Source of the DNA: Sedimenticola_A sp040506895
GTDB taxonomy: Bacteria; Pseudomonadota; Gammaproteobacteria; Chromatiales; Chromatiaceae
DNA length: 64,000 bases
Reading direction: 5' to 3'
Assembly (NCBI GenBank): GCA_040506895.1
Contig: JBEVVY010000001.1
Location: 3,581,116 to 3,645,115, forward strand
In this document: positions 41,794 through 51,136 of the stretch, one piece after another
How the letters are laid out: each line of letters opens with the position of its first letter
Numbering within the stretch: position 1 is the first letter of the stretch
Translations under genes and position numbers: made by a program
Notes under the pieces: generated by a model
Seen by the model: only the letters and a program-made list of their open reading frames with translations
Told to the model about the DNA's origin: nothing
Database searches by the model: none

Positions 41794-42567
41794 ATGAGTA
41801 AGCATGTTGACCAGCCCGATATGAAACGGCGTGAATTCCTGGGTAAGACCGCAGTGGCTGCCACCGCGGCAACCGTTGCACCCGGTGTGATGCTGACGGT
41901 AGCCAACGCCGGCTCCGACGAGGGCGTTTCCAGCGATACCCGCTGGGGTATGCTGATCGACACCAACAAGTGTGCCGATGGCTGCACTGCCTGTGTCGAC
42001 GCCTGTAACAAAGAGAACGGCATCGACCTGATGGGCAAGCCTGAAGGCCAGTCCGACGAGATGTGGAACGCCCAGCGTCCCCAGTGGATCCGCAAGGTGA
42101 AGCTCAAGGACAAGCAGACCGGCGTGTTGACCAACCTGCCGATGATGTGTCAGCACTGTGAGCACCCCCCGTGCGAGGATGTATGTCCTACCGGTGCTTC
42201 CTTCAAGCGTGCCGACGGTATCGTGATGGTGGATCGTCACATCTGTATCGGCTGCCGCTACTGCATGATGGCATGCCCCTACAAGGCGCGTTCCTTCATC
42301 CATTCCGACGTTGCCGAGCAGGTTGTGAATGCACCGCGCGGTAAAGGCTGTGTTGAATCCTGCAACCTGTGCGCTTCTCGTGTTGACGCTGGTGCAACCA
42401 CTACTGCCTGTCAGGACGCCTGCACGAAAGATGGCCACCAGGCGATTATCTTCGGTGACCTCAAGGATCCCGGCAGCGCTGTCGCCAAGGCCCTGAAAGA
42501 GAGGAACAGTCACCAGATTCGTGCCGATCTTGAACTCAACACTGGTGTTCGCTACACCGATCTGTAA
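41794..42567 (+). CDS. dsrO: DsrO, periplasmic ferredoxin-like iron-sulfur protein
   Basis: A 257-residue protein with a twin-arginine signal (MKRREFLGKTAVAATAA) and cysteine clusters for four 4Fe-4S centres: CADGCTACVDAC, CQHCEHPPCEDVCPTG, CIGCRYCMMACPY and CNLCASRVD...C. It transfers electrons between DsrJ and DsrP on the periplasmic face. It starts 2 bases after dsrJ. Confidence 0.96.
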   Translation: MSKHVDQPDMKRREFLGKTAVAATAATVAPGVMLTVANAGSDEGVSSDTRWGMLIDTNKCADGCTACVDACNKENGIDLMGKPEGQSDEMWNAQRPQWIRKVKLKDKQTGVLTNLPMMCQHCEHPPCEDVCPTGASFKRADGIVMVDRHICIGCRYCMMACPYKARSFIHSDVAEQVVNAPRGKGCVESCNLCASRVDAGATTTACQDACTKDGHQAIIFGDLKDPGSAVAKALKERNSHQIRADLELNTGVRYTDL

Positions 42568-42585
42568 CCGGGGAGACTGTATTCA

Positions 42586-43794
42586 ATGGCAAAGATGCAT
42601 TATCGCGAACTTTGGTGTGAATCTCCCCGTTACTGGGGCGGTCTCGCAGCACTTGCGTTCATTATTCTGATCGGTATGGCCGCGACCTACCACATGGAGC
42701 ATAACGGCCACTACGTAACCGGCATGAGCAACCAGGTCGTCTGGGGGCTGCCGCACGTATTTGCAATCTTTCTGATCGTCGCCGCTTCAGGTGCACTCAA
42801 CGTCGCCTCTATCGGTTCGGTATTCGGTGGGCCGATGTACAAGCCCCTGGGACGGTTCTCCGGCCTGCTGGCAATCGGTCTGCTGGCTGGCGGCCTGGCG
42901 GTTCTGGTACTCGACCTGGGTCGTCCCGATCGCCTGATCGTGGCCATGACCACCTATAACTTCAAGTCGATCTTCGCCTGGAACGTTATCCTCTACAGTG
43001 GTTTCTTCGCCATCGTAGGTCTCTACCTCTGGGCCATGATGGATCGCAAATACGGTCACAAGTATTACAAGCCCCTGGGTTTCGCGGCGTTCTTCTGGCG
43101 TCTCGCGCTGACCACCGGTACCGGTTCCATCTTCGGTTTCCTGGTAGCCCGCGAGGCATACGATGCCGCGATCATGGCGCCCATGTTCATCATCATGTCC
43201 TTCAGCTTCGGCCTGGCGTTCTTCATCATCAGCCTGATGGCCGCTTACTGGTGGGCTGGACGCACCATTGGTGAACTGCGCATGACCAAGCTGAAGAACC
43301 TGCTGGGTGTATTCGTTGGTGCAGTACTCTACTTCACCCTGGTCTATCACCTGACCAACCTCTATATCACCCAGCACCATAGCGTCGAGGCGTTCGTACT
43401 GCTCAATGGTGGTATCTACACCACCATGTTCTGGCTGGGCCAGGTCGTGGTTGGCGGTGTCATACCGCTGTTTCTGCTCTACTCACCCGCTTTCGCCCAC
43501 TCCAGGATGGCCATCGCATCCGCATCCACGCTGGTGCTGATCGGCGGTTTCTTCCAGATCTACGTGATCGTGATCGGTGGGCAGGCTTTCCCGATGAGCA
43601 TATTCCCGGGCAAAGAGGTGGTAAGCAGCAGCTTCTATGATGGTGTCGTGGCCAGCTACACGCCTTCCCTGGCTGAGGCCCTGCTGGGTATCGCTGGCAT
43701 CGCCATCGCAATGACCCTGGTGGCCGTGGCATCCCGCATGCTGCGCGTACTGCCTGAGAATCTCGAGGATCCCAACGAAGGCGAATCTGCCTAA
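42586..43794 (+). CDS. dsrP: DsrP, NrfD-like membrane quinone-interacting subunit
   Basis: A 402-residue polytopic protein of the NrfD/PsrC family with about ten hydrophobic segments (LAALAFIILIGMAATY, LAIGLLAGGLAVLVLDLGRPDR and others). LDLGRPDR is a family hallmark. It exchanges electrons between DsrO and quinones. It is 18 bases after dsrO and followed by a strong terminator. Confidence 0.96.
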   Translation: MAKMHYRELWCESPRYWGGLAALAFIILIGMAATYHMEHNGHYVTGMSNQVVWGLPHVFAIFLIVAASGALNVASIGSVFGGPMYKPLGRFSGLLAIGLLAGGLAVLVLDLGRPDRLIVAMTTYNFKSIFAWNVILYSGFFAIVGLYLWAMMDRKYGHKYYKPLGFAAFFWRLALTTGTGSIFGFLVAREAYDAAIMAPMFIIMSFSFGLAFFIISLMAAYWWAGRTIGELRMTKLKNLLGVFVGAVLYFTLVYHLTNLYITQHHSVEAFVLLNGGIYTTMFWLGQVVVGGVIPLFLLYSPAFAHSRMAIASASTLVLIGGFFQIYVIVIGGQAFPMSIFPGKEVVSSSFYDGVVASYTPSLAEALLGIAGIAIAMTLVAVASRMLRVLPENLEDPNEGESA

Positions 43795-43815
43795 GACGCT
43801 CCTGGAGACATTCAC

Positions 43816-43859
43816 AAAAAACCACCGTTGGGCTTCCCGGCGGTGGTTTTTTTGTTTTT
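43816..43859 (+). terminator. Terminator after dsrP
   Basis: A stem formed by ACCACCG...CGGTGGT, extended inward with TGGG/CCCG, is followed by TTTTTTTGTTTTT. It separates dsrABEFHCMKLJOP from dsrNRS, which must use read-through or a separate promoter. Confidence 0.9.
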
Positions 43860-43961
43860 AGCGTTGAATAAAGCTATAAAAGCAGTTTCCAGGGTTGCAG
43901 TCTGCCTCCACCGCTACCATTTGGAATAGAGTCCTATAGCCGTTTCAGAAAAGATTTCACC

Positions 43962-45335
43962 ATGTCCTATTTCTTCATATCCGCAGCCCACAAATCCTCC
44001 GGTAAGACAACCGTCTCCATCGGCCTGGGTGCTGCCTTGAAGAGCCGGGGCTTAAGTGTCCAGCCCTTCAAGAAAGGTCCTGACTACATCGATCCCCTCT
44101 GGCTTACCGCTGCGACGGGGCGCTCCTGCATTAATCTCGATTTTTACACCATGCCCTCGGCTGAAATCGCGGACGAGTTCGCCAGGCACATGGTCGGGGC
44201 GGATATCGGGCTCATCGAGGGTAACAAGGGGCTTTACGATGGACTCGACCTGGACGGCAGCAACTCGAATGCGGCCCTGGCCGCGCTGTTTGATGCGCCG
44301 GTGATTCTGGTTATCGATGCGCGGGGTATGACCCGCGGTATTGCGCCACTGATACTGGGTTACCAGGCCTTTGATCCGGACGTGCGCATTCAGGGTGTGA
44401 TTCTTAACAAGGTTGGCGGCAGTCGCCACGAAGGAAAGCTGCGCCGGGTGATCGAGCACTATACCGACGCCAAAGTGGTTGGCGCAGTTCACTATGCCAG
44501 TGAACTCGAGATCGATGAGCGCCACCTTGGCCTGATACCCAGCAACGAAGCGGCCAAGGCGAGAGAGCAGATAATGCAGCTTGGGCAGGCTGTCGGGGGC
44601 CAGGTCGATCTTGAGCGGGTGTTGGAGATCGCGGATACATCGCCTCCGGTGAACCGCCAGGTGAAGCAGTCTGATGTTTTCGAGGGAAGGCGGTTGCGTA
44701 TCGGCTATCCGAAGGACAAGGCGTTCGGATTCTACTACCCCGGCGATCTGGAGAAACTGGAGGCCGAGGGTGCGGAGCTGGTTGAATTCAATGCACTGGC
44801 AGATAGTGAATTGCCGGCCATCGACGGACTTTTCATCGGTGGCGGCTTTCCGGAAATGGCCATGGAGGCGCTGGAGGCCAATCACTCCATGAAGGAGAGT
44901 ATAAAGCGCTTCGTGGAAGATGGAGGGCCGGTCTATGCCGAATGTGGCGGGCTGATGTATCTCTCCCGCAGCCTCTCCTGGAACGGCAAGCGCTGCGAGA
45001 TGGTGGGGGCCATACCGGGTGATGCGGTGATGTACGAGAAGCCCCAGGGCAGGGGATACGTGAGGCTGCAGGAGCGCAAGGAGATGCCCTGGCCACACTC
45101 AGGAGGGGAGGCCGGATCCGAGATCGCGGCGCACGAATTTCATTACTCGGCCCTTGAGAACCTGGGGGAAGGGGTGTCGTTTGCCTACGATGTGAAGCGG
45201 GGTGCAGGCATCGATGGAGAGCATGACGGCCTGATCTACAAAAACACCCTCGCCAGTTATACCCACCTCCGCGATGTGGGAGGCAACCGCTGGACCCAGC
45301 GGTTTCTGGATCATGTCAGGGCCTGTTCGGGTTAA
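43962..45335 (+). CDS. dsrN: DsrN, cobyrinic acid a,c-diamide synthase-like sirohaem amidase
   Basis: A 457-residue CbiA-like amidotransferase. The N-terminal ATPase has KSSGKTTVSIGLGAAL and the KKGPDYIDPLW segment; the C-terminal glutaminase domain has GGGFPEM and YAECGGLMYLS with the nucleophile Cys. DsrN is thought to amidate sirohaem for the sulfite reductase. It lies 167 bases after dsrP, behind the terminator. Confidence 0.95.
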   Translation: MSYFFISAAHKSSGKTTVSIGLGAALKSRGLSVQPFKKGPDYIDPLWLTAATGRSCINLDFYTMPSAEIADEFARHMVGADIGLIEGNKGLYDGLDLDGSNSNAALAALFDAPVILVIDARGMTRGIAPLILGYQAFDPDVRIQGVILNKVGGSRHEGKLRRVIEHYTDAKVVGAVHYASELEIDERHLGLIPSNEAAKAREQIMQLGQAVGGQVDLERVLEIADTSPPVNRQVKQSDVFEGRRLRIGYPKDKAFGFYYPGDLEKLEAEGAELVEFNALADSELPAIDGLFIGGGFPEMAMEALEANHSMKESIKRFVEDGGPVYAECGGLMYLSRSLSWNGKRCEMVGAIPGDAVMYEKPQGRGYVRLQERKEMPWPHSGGEAGSEIAAHEFHYSALENLGEGVSFAYDVKRGAGIDGEHDGLIYKNTLASYTHLRDVGGNRWTQRFLDHVRACSG

Positions 45336-45463
45336 TAGTTCCCTGATTTGTATTGGTGTTGAAATTACCGGGTAATATTCAGCCCTGTTTCGGGCTAGAA
45401 TAGGAGTTTGTAGTAATGGGTGGTCCAGGAATTAAAAGATGGGCTGCAGATCGAGGAGTTTTC

Positions 45464-45778
45464 ATGTTCGAGATGACAGAGTTCGCCGCAGACCAGGTTA
45501 GAGTTGCCGCCAGGATGGGGGGCACGGAAGGTATGGCTCTGCGAATGGATGCCAGGCAGAAAGAGGATGGAACTATCGATTACCTGATGGGTTTCGACGA
45601 AGCCAAGGATGAAGATATTCAGATCTCCAGCAACGGTATCGATGTGGTCATCAGCCCGGAGGCGGTACCACTGCTGGACGAGGCTGTGATGGATTTCGTC
45701 GAGATGGATGACGGACAGAGCCGTTTTATCTTTCTCAACCCAAAGGATGCGAACTACACCCCCCCTACAGAAGATTGA
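45464..45778 (+). CDS. dsrR: DsrR, IscA-like protein lacking cysteines
   Basis: A 104-residue A-type carrier fold (FEMTEFAADQVRVAARMGG, ALRMDARQKEDGTIDYLMGFD, VVISPEAVPLLDEAVMDFVE). It contains no cysteine, so it cannot assemble a cluster like IscA; this matches DsrR of Allochromatium, which also lacks the three IscA cysteines and affects dsr expression. ATG at 45464 is preferred over the ORF start at 45416. Confidence 0.93.
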   Translation: MFEMTEFAADQVRVAARMGGTEGMALRMDARQKEDGTIDYLMGFDEAKDEDIQISSNGIDVVISPEAVPLLDEAVMDFVEMDDGQSRFIFLNPKDANYTPPTED

Positions 45779-45841
45779 CCGGTATCTGCGTGGCCGACAG
45801 GCACGCAGGTATTCTCTCCAACTCCCCGCATTACAGATTCC

Positions 45842-46966
45842 ATGGAACTGACCAGCGAAGATGCCCTGCGCCTGAACGTGTTGTTGGCCAACAAGCCACT
45901 GGCCATACGGATACATGAATCGAGCATGACACTCTATGGCCTGCTCGAGTCTGGCGAGGCGACCGTCAAGCTCAATCCCGAGGGGGGAGACGAGAAGTAC
46001 CTCAAGGTGGTGCGGGCCTTTCTTTCCGAAAAAGCCCTGGGCAGTCCTGGTGGTTACCCCCTTTACCTGCAGCGTTGGACCCGCCAGGGCCAGATGAGGG
46101 AGCAGAGTCTCGAACAACTCCTTCAACTGGGAGATCCCCAGGCTGTCTTTGCCGTGGTCTGTGCAGAAGGCCTGACCGTGGAGCTGGCCCGAAGGGCCTG
46201 GTGGGCGGCACCGGAGGCGGAGCATGCACGCAGGATGTTGCAGACCGGGGAGATTGTGAATTCCGAAATCGGCAGGGAGATGGCCGACTACCTGGTCGAG
46301 TATCTTCCCTTTGAGACTGAAGTGGAAGATATGATGGAGTCGGTTCGCATGGCTACCCAACCCGGTTTGCTGAGCGAAGAGAAACGTGCAGCCCTGTGGA
46401 AGAAAGCGGCCCGCAAGACGCCCTACCTTGTCGGTTTCATCGCTGCCGATCCGGACAACCTGCCTGAGAAAGTACCTGCGCGACAGGATGAGGCGCAGTT
46501 GGTTGAGAGACTCTCGTCACTGGCACAGCAGGGCAACAGGCCTGCCGGCCTGCTGATCAGAATAGCCTCCGCCAACGGCCAGGGATTTCTCAATACAGTA
46601 CAACGGATTCTTGCCAAACCGCCTACCCAGGAGGTGGTCAACAGCGCACTCGATACCGTGCGTGAATATTTCAATCCAATCCGCCCGGAAGGGAACCCCG
46701 ACTGCACAGTGGATGAGTTGTTGGCCGATGGCGCCCGCTATCTCTCCGATGATGACGAAGCGCTCGCCTGCCTGGCGGTGTTTCCCGAGCTGGAGAGGGA
46801 GCTGCGGGCCTTGCGCTTTCTGTCTGGCGTGGGCTGGGGGGTTCTCAGGCCTGTACTGAGTGGCAGTGACGCCATGGGTAGCCTGATGCGCCGCAAGCTC
46901 GAACCCGTCCTGGTACCGGTCACCGAAGAGATAGGTCACCTGGTCACTCCCGCCCAAGCTCTTTAG
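45842..46966 (+). CDS. dsrS: DsrS, conserved cytoplasmic protein of the dsr locus
   Basis: A 374-residue soluble helical protein (MELTSEDALRLNVLLANKPLAIRIHE, EVVNSALDTVREYFNPI, a C-terminal HLVTPAQAL). Assignment rests mainly on its place after dsrR in the canonical dsrNRS order and on its size. In Allochromatium DsrS is reported to influence dsr protein levels; no motif reveals how. It starts 63 bases after dsrR. Confidence 0.85.
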   Translation: MELTSEDALRLNVLLANKPLAIRIHESSMTLYGLLESGEATVKLNPEGGDEKYLKVVRAFLSEKALGSPGGYPLYLQRWTRQGQMREQSLEQLLQLGDPQAVFAVVCAEGLTVELARRAWWAAPEAEHARRMLQTGEIVNSEIGREMADYLVEYLPFETEVEDMMESVRMATQPGLLSEEKRAALWKKAARKTPYLVGFIAADPDNLPEKVPARQDEAQLVERLSSLAQQGNRPAGLLIRIASANGQGFLNTVQRILAKPPTQEVVNSALDTVREYFNPIRPEGNPDCTVDELLADGARYLSDDDEALACLAVFPELERELRALRFLSGVGWGVLRPVLSGSDAMGSLMRRKLEPVLVPVTEEIGHLVTPAQAL

Positions 46967-47106
46967 AAACAGGCAGTTGGCGTCTCACCTGCACCTGTTT
47001 TTCTACATTTTCTGCAACATCGGTCCAAGCCACACCCGGGAAGTCTGTGTCTCAATTGGTCTCTCCTGTACTAAAATCAATAGCAGGGACAGGAGCTTCA
47101 CGGCCG

Positions 47107-48039
47107 ATGAAATCGACAGAGATTGTGGATGAGAGACGCATTACCGAAGCGTCTGCCTTAAGGCGTTACTTCCAGGAGCAGTGGAACCTGCTCGTGGAGC
47201 TCATAGAGGCCAGGGGCAGGTCACGTGACGAGCTGATGGAGGAACAGGAGCGGCTGGATGACGCTATTGAGAGCATCGTCACCCGCACCGATTCCAGGAT
47301 GCGTGCCGTCTCCCGTTACCAGAAGCGTCTCAGGGGAGGGACAAGGGCGCTTCTGATGCACATCGATTCCCTGGTCGATGAGCTGCCCGGTTCGTTGCTC
47401 ATCAACAAGGAGACCTTTCTGCACGACGCCCAGATCTCGACCTTCTTCAGCAGCATGGAGGAGGTGAGTGAACTGTGCAACCGTTTCTACGACATGCACG
47501 ATTACCTGGTCTCGCCCGAGCATCTCGAAGGGGAGCTGGTCCATTTTGTCCTTTTCCTGCGCTACAAGGAGAAGACGGTACTCGGTAGCGAGATGCAGGG
47601 GGATATCCTGTTACGCGAGGTGAAGCAGACAAGTGTCATCTTCTCCAACCACCAGTTGCTTGCGCCTTCGATGACCGAAGATGAAGCGCGCCAGGCCCTG
47701 AAACAGATACTGTTCGATAATGTTGTCCGGTATATGCGTGCGCATATCGTGGGGCTGAAACAGGACCAGCAGCAGACCGTATCCAGCATTTTGCATCACT
47801 CGGAAGACCTGCGTAATCCGGAGGTTTACCTGGATCGGATCCTCGAGTACCTGGCACTTCCAAAGGAGCTGATCCGGATCCATGAGAACACCATCCGCGT
47901 AAACCGCATGGGGATCAAGTTGAGTGACAAGGCGAAGGGGAGTGGGGAGGCCATCAGCCTGAGTGAACTGGAGATCGGAGAGGACCGCCCTCAACTGCTG
48001 TCCATTGTCTGCGTGCCCCGGGAGATTATCGATATCTGA
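47107..48039 (+). CDS. Conserved cytoplasmic protein of unknown function
   Basis: A 310-residue helical protein (330 if a GTG at 47047 is used). Segments: ITEASALRRYFQEQWNLLVELIEARGRSRDELMEEQERLDDAIESI, a Leu-rich middle LEGELVHFVLFLRYKEK, and MRAHIVGLKQDQQQTVSSILHH. No catalytic motif, signal or TM segment was seen; coiled-coil potential is high near the N-terminus. It follows dsrS by 140 bases and could be read from the dsrNRS transcript. Its 3' end overlaps the convergent rlmJ by 14 bases. Confidence 0.72.
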   Translation: MKSTEIVDERRITEASALRRYFQEQWNLLVELIEARGRSRDELMEEQERLDDAIESIVTRTDSRMRAVSRYQKRLRGGTRALLMHIDSLVDELPGSLLINKETFLHDAQISTFFSSMEEVSELCNRFYDMHDYLVSPEHLEGELVHFVLFLRYKEKTVLGSEMQGDILLREVKQTSVIFSNHQLLAPSMTEDEARQALKQILFDNVVRYMRAHIVGLKQDQQQTVSSILHHSEDLRNPEVYLDRILEYLALPKELIRIHENTIRVNRMGIKLSDKAKGSGEAISLSELEIGEDRPQLLSIVCVPREIIDI

Positions 48040-48799
48040 CTTTCAGCTCGCCACCAAGATGCCGGGCAAGACTCTCCAGCTTCCCGGTGTGGGGCAGGAT
48101 CATCTGACCGGCCCTGGCGGGGAGCATCATGCCACAGCCATACATGGGATCTCCTGCCGTATCTTCCGGGCTGCCCCAGTGGATCTCAAAGGATGTGCAG
48201 CTGGCGGCTTCCAGCGGCTGCCTGTTGCGCAGTAAAGGAAACCACGCGACATAAACGGCCCTGCCCGCTGCAGGGTAAGCCAGGAGGTCCAGGATCCGAT
48301 TCCGGTCCGCCGTATAGTCCGGATGATAGGGAGGGTCGATGAGGATCAGGTCCGCCGACACCTCCTGTCGGGCAGCAACGAAGCCGTCTGATTGCCTGTA
48401 GGTCACCCCCGGGGGGAGCATCGAATCCATCTCCAAATGGCTGCTCACTGCACCAGATGTATCAAACAGCCTGATATCAGCTTCGATATGACGGCTCTTC
48501 AGGTAGTGATGGACCAGCATCCATGAACCCGGGTAGATGTTCTGCGCCAGGTAGCCGGCGGTGATCAGGAAGTAGGGATGGGCGTCCTGGTCCTGTGGGC
48601 CGAACCGGCCGATTCCCTGATGCCAGCCTGGTGAGTCTTCCAGGTTGTAAAGGCCATGGCCCGCATGGGTATCGACATAACAGAACCGGTCACGGGATAG
48701 CTGTCGGGTCTTACACAGATCATCCATCAGGGTGATCAGGAGGTAGTGTTTCCAGACGTCAGCCCGGTTACCCGCCTTGTTGCGATGGTCGTATGTCAT
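48026..48799 (-). CDS. rlmJ: 23S rRNA A2030 N6-methyltransferase RlmJ
   Basis: A 257-residue SAM methyltransferase. The N-terminal YDHRNKAGNRADVWKH matches the RlmJ start (HAGNxADVxKH), CYVDTHAGHGLYNL is the SAM site, and DLILIDPPYHPD contains the DPPY catalytic motif. ATG at 48799 places this N-terminus correctly; a TTG at 48859 would extend it by 20 residues without family support. Confidence 0.93.
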   Translation of the reverse strand: MTYDHRNKAGNRADVWKHYLLITLMDDLCKTRQLSRDRFCYVDTHAGHGLYNLEDSPGWHQGIGRFGPQDQDAHPYFLITAGYLAQNIYPGSWMLVHHYLKSRHIEADIRLFDTSGAVSSHLEMDSMLPPGVTYRQSDGFVAARQEVSADLILIDPPYHPDYTADRNRILDLLAYPAAGRAVYVAWFPLLRNRQPLEAASCTSFEIHWGSPEDTAGDPMYGCGMMLPARAGQMILPHTGKLESLARHLGGELKVRYR

Positions 48800-48834
48800 G
48801 GCTTTGTGGTGGAGGGCAGGCGCTATAACGGTGT

Positions 48835-49455
48835 CTAGAATGTATCTGCGAACATCCAATCCTGCTGGTCGAAGCGTTCCCAGGTTCCTTCCGGTGTCTC
48901 CCTGCTTTCAAAGTTGTAGGGCGTTTCATACCAGAGCTTCACCTGGTCTGTAAACGTATCCAGCACGTAGGTGCCGATATCTGTCTCCAGCAGGAGCAGG
49001 CTGTGCGGTGTGTGATGCGTGCGGTGATGGGCCACCGCCATCCTGAGGGCGCCACGGGAGATGCCCCTGAGATGCAGTCTTCTGCGTTTTTCCAGGGCCT
49101 TGTCTTCACAATCCCCAAACCCGGAGTCGGGGTAGTTCCAGTACTCCTCTTCACCATACTGGGTCTGGTCCAGGCTGAACAGGATCTCGCGGTTGACCCT
49201 GGTGTTCACCTGCTCTACGAGTATCCACCTGCTGCGGGTGAGCGTCACCCTGAAAGGCGCGCTGAGTTCGCACTCGCCTTGCTGCCTTGCGCAGAACTCC
49301 AGGTAGGGGGGGTGGCGCTGGCGCGTCTCAACCACCTGCAGATTCATTATCGGGGACTCGGTGAACTCTGTCGCCGGGAGGGTGATGCTGCAGAGGCCCG
49401 AGATCAGAATGACGATAAGGGCAACTGCAGCTGTAATGGATGTTTGGGTCCTCAT
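48835..49455 (-). CDS. Bacterial transglutaminase-like cysteine proteinase (BTLCP)
   Basis: A 206-residue secreted or anchored protein (signal SITAAVALIVILISGLC). The catalytic Cys is in GFGDCEDKALEKRRRL, a His in HTPHSLLLLETD and the Asp in YVLDTFTDQV. This is the BTLCP family, which includes LapG-type periplasmic proteases that cleave adhesins, but no lapD or adhesin gene is nearby. It lies 36 bases upstream of rlmJ on the same strand. Confidence 0.88.
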   Translation of the reverse strand: MRTQTSITAAVALIVILISGLCSITLPATEFTESPIMNLQVVETRQRHPPYLEFCARQQGECELSAPFRVTLTRSRWILVEQVNTRVNREILFSLDQTQYGEEEYWNYPDSGFGDCEDKALEKRRRLHLRGISRGALRMAVAHHRTHHTPHSLLLLETDIGTYVLDTFTDQVKLWYETPYNFESRETPEGTWERFDQQDWMFADTF

Positions 49456-49954
49456 CTGCTGCTCTGCCGGTCTTCATTGTCATGTCAGTGACAATAAACC
49501 TGATCCCTGAATTAAATATAGCACTTCAATAAGGGGGTTCGGGGGCTGACCGGGGTGGGTGGAAGTAAAAAAAACCAAAAACAGTATGTTTTTACCGGAG
49601 ATGAATTTCGTTATGGTCTGTCGAGGCCCGTACCGTATGGACGGGCTTTTTCGGCTATTAAGAATATTAGAAATAAGCTAAATTATTCTATAAGGCTTTG
49701 ATTTTATAAATTAAATCTTGTCTGTAGCGGTCATAAAAATGTTCTTTGGTCTTTTGTTTGGAGAACAGCAAGGCGCATGATAATGTCCGCATATTCGAAC
49801 ATTCAAATATACTTGTTTAGATCGGATGAAACAGAAGCTCAGCAGGATAATAAGAGCTGCAATCAAGTCCTGAAATTCTCCGGGCCGGGTGAGATAACGC
49901 CTTTCAACAACGCCGGGCAGGGACGAGGGATGACATTTTTTGTGGAGAGTGATT
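49456..49954. other. 500-base AT-rich intergenic region with an orphan terminator
   Basis: No gene is supported. A hairpin GCCCGT-loop-ACGGGC at 49626-49646 followed by TTTTT looks like a plus-strand terminator without a gene in front of it. Just upstream, AAAAACCAAAAACAGTATGTTTTT (partly self-complementary) precedes it. A small untranslated RNA ending at about 49651 is possible. The 84-codon ORF starting at 49777 overlaps the cytochrome start and looks spurious. Confidence 0.5.
49626..49651 (+). terminator. Orphan Rho-independent terminator
   Basis: A 6-bp GC-rich stem (GCCCGT/ACGGGC), partly extended by ACC/GG pairing in the loop, is followed by five T residues. There is no plus-strand gene for more than 1.5 kb upstream other than the one ending at 48039, with two minus-strand genes between. 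Confidence 0.6.
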
Positions 49955-51076
49955 ATGAAGAAAAAACTGCTACTGATTCTGGCACTGATATCACCACTGG
50001 GTGTACAGGCCGCGGATCTTGCCAACGGTGAACAGATCAACAGGACCTGCGCCCTCTGTCACGGTATCTATGGACAGGGTGCATCGGGTCGATTGGCCCC
50101 CCGCCTGGCTGGCCTTCCCAAAGAGTACCTTTTCAAGGCCACCAAGGACTACGTGATCGGTAAACGAAAGAATCCCCTGATGGTCAGCACCACCGGCCTC
50201 GACAAGATGAGCGATCAGGATATCAAGGACGTCTCTGCCTATCTCGCCGGTCTCGATATCGGCTCTGACCGCCGCTTCGAAATTGTCCATCGCCTGCCCG
50301 GCTCAGTGGATAACGGTAAAGAGCTCTACAACGATGAGTGTAAGACCTGTCATGCAAAGGACGGTTACGGCAAGCCAAAGAAGGAGGCACCACCTCTGGC
50401 CGGTCAGCACACCGAGTATGTTTTTCAGTCCATCAAGATGTTCCAGGCCAAGTTCCGTGTCCACGATAACGATCCTGAGGACGACAGCTTCGACGAGTAC
50501 AAGGACTCGGAGATCCTGGATATCTCCGCTTACCTGGCCACTCTCGACGACAAGAAGGTCGTCTCGGGCAAGCGCTTCATGCCACCGCGCATGAAAATGG
50601 CTGCTGCTCCCAAGCGCCCCATGCCATCCCAGCGTCCCAAGCGTGGTGGATTGCAGATTACCGATATCACCCAGACCGTGGCACAGATGCCGCTTGCCGA
50701 TGGGGTATCTATCGACGACGCGATCGAGGCGATGATGTCAAAGGCCGTGGAGCTGAACCTCAAGCTGGTAGGCCGGCAGGAGGTATCCAAGGAACTGGAG
50801 GCCCGTGGTGTGGAGACCCCCTACCTGAGCATCTTCCAGTTCTGTAACCCCATGGATGCACGCGTCATGGTCATGAGCAACCCGATCTTCTCCAGCTACA
50901 TGCCGTGCCGTATCTCCCTGGTCGAGGATAAGAGCGGCAAGATGCAGCTGATGATGCTCAACCTGGATATGCTCATCAACAGCAGCCTGTTGCCCCAGGA
51001 AGTACTGGATGTTGCCATCCGTGTGAACCGCAGCATGCTGGATATCATGATGGCTGGTGCAACCGGCGAATTCTAA
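49955..51076 (+). CDS. Diheme cytochrome c fused to a DUF302-like domain
   Basis: A 373-residue periplasmic protein. It has a signal peptide (KKKLLLILALISPLGVQA), two class-I cytochrome c domains with CALCH (residue about 31) and CKTCH (about 130), each ending in a SAYLAGL/SAYLATL helix, a Pro/Arg/Met-rich linker, and a C-terminal DUF302-like domain (about 240-373; EAMMSKAVELNLKLVGRQEVS, FCNPMDARVMV, PCRISLVEDKSGKMQL). The cytochrome part resembles diheme electron carriers of sulfur oxidisers. The fusion suggests that the DUF302-like domain binds a ligand or partner linked to electron transfer. ATG at 49955 follows GGAGAG. A terminator follows. Confidence 0.85.
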   Translation: MKKKLLLILALISPLGVQAADLANGEQINRTCALCHGIYGQGASGRLAPRLAGLPKEYLFKATKDYVIGKRKNPLMVSTTGLDKMSDQDIKDVSAYLAGLDIGSDRRFEIVHRLPGSVDNGKELYNDECKTCHAKDGYGKPKKEAPPLAGQHTEYVFQSIKMFQAKFRVHDNDPEDDSFDEYKDSEILDISAYLATLDDKKVVSGKRFMPPRMKMAAAPKRPMPSQRPKRGGLQITDITQTVAQMPLADGVSIDDAIEAMMSKAVELNLKLVGRQEVSKELEARGVETPYLSIFQFCNPMDARVMVMSNPIFSSYMPCRISLVEDKSGKMQLMMLNLDMLINSSLLPQEVLDVAIRVNRSMLDIMMAGATGEF

Positions 51077-51104
51077 GCTCCGGTTTCAGGCCATTCGATA
51101 GGGA

Positions 51105-51136
51105 AGGGACACGCGTCTGCGTGTCCCTTTTTTATT
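51105..51136 (+). terminator. Terminator after the diheme cytochrome gene
   Basis: A 10-bp stem AGGGACACGC/GCGTGTCCCT with a GTCT loop is followed by TTTTTATTT. It overlaps the last codons of the convergent yaiI gene. Confidence 0.92.

Noticed and set aside
45464..45778. Loss of IscA cysteines in the dsrR product as a mutation
   Set aside because: Absence of the cysteines is already known for DsrR proteins, so it is expected here.
49777..50031. 84-codon ORF upstream of the diheme cytochrome
   Set aside because: It overlaps the cytochrome signal peptide by about 75 bases, has no clear ribosome site, and its composition is not protein-like.
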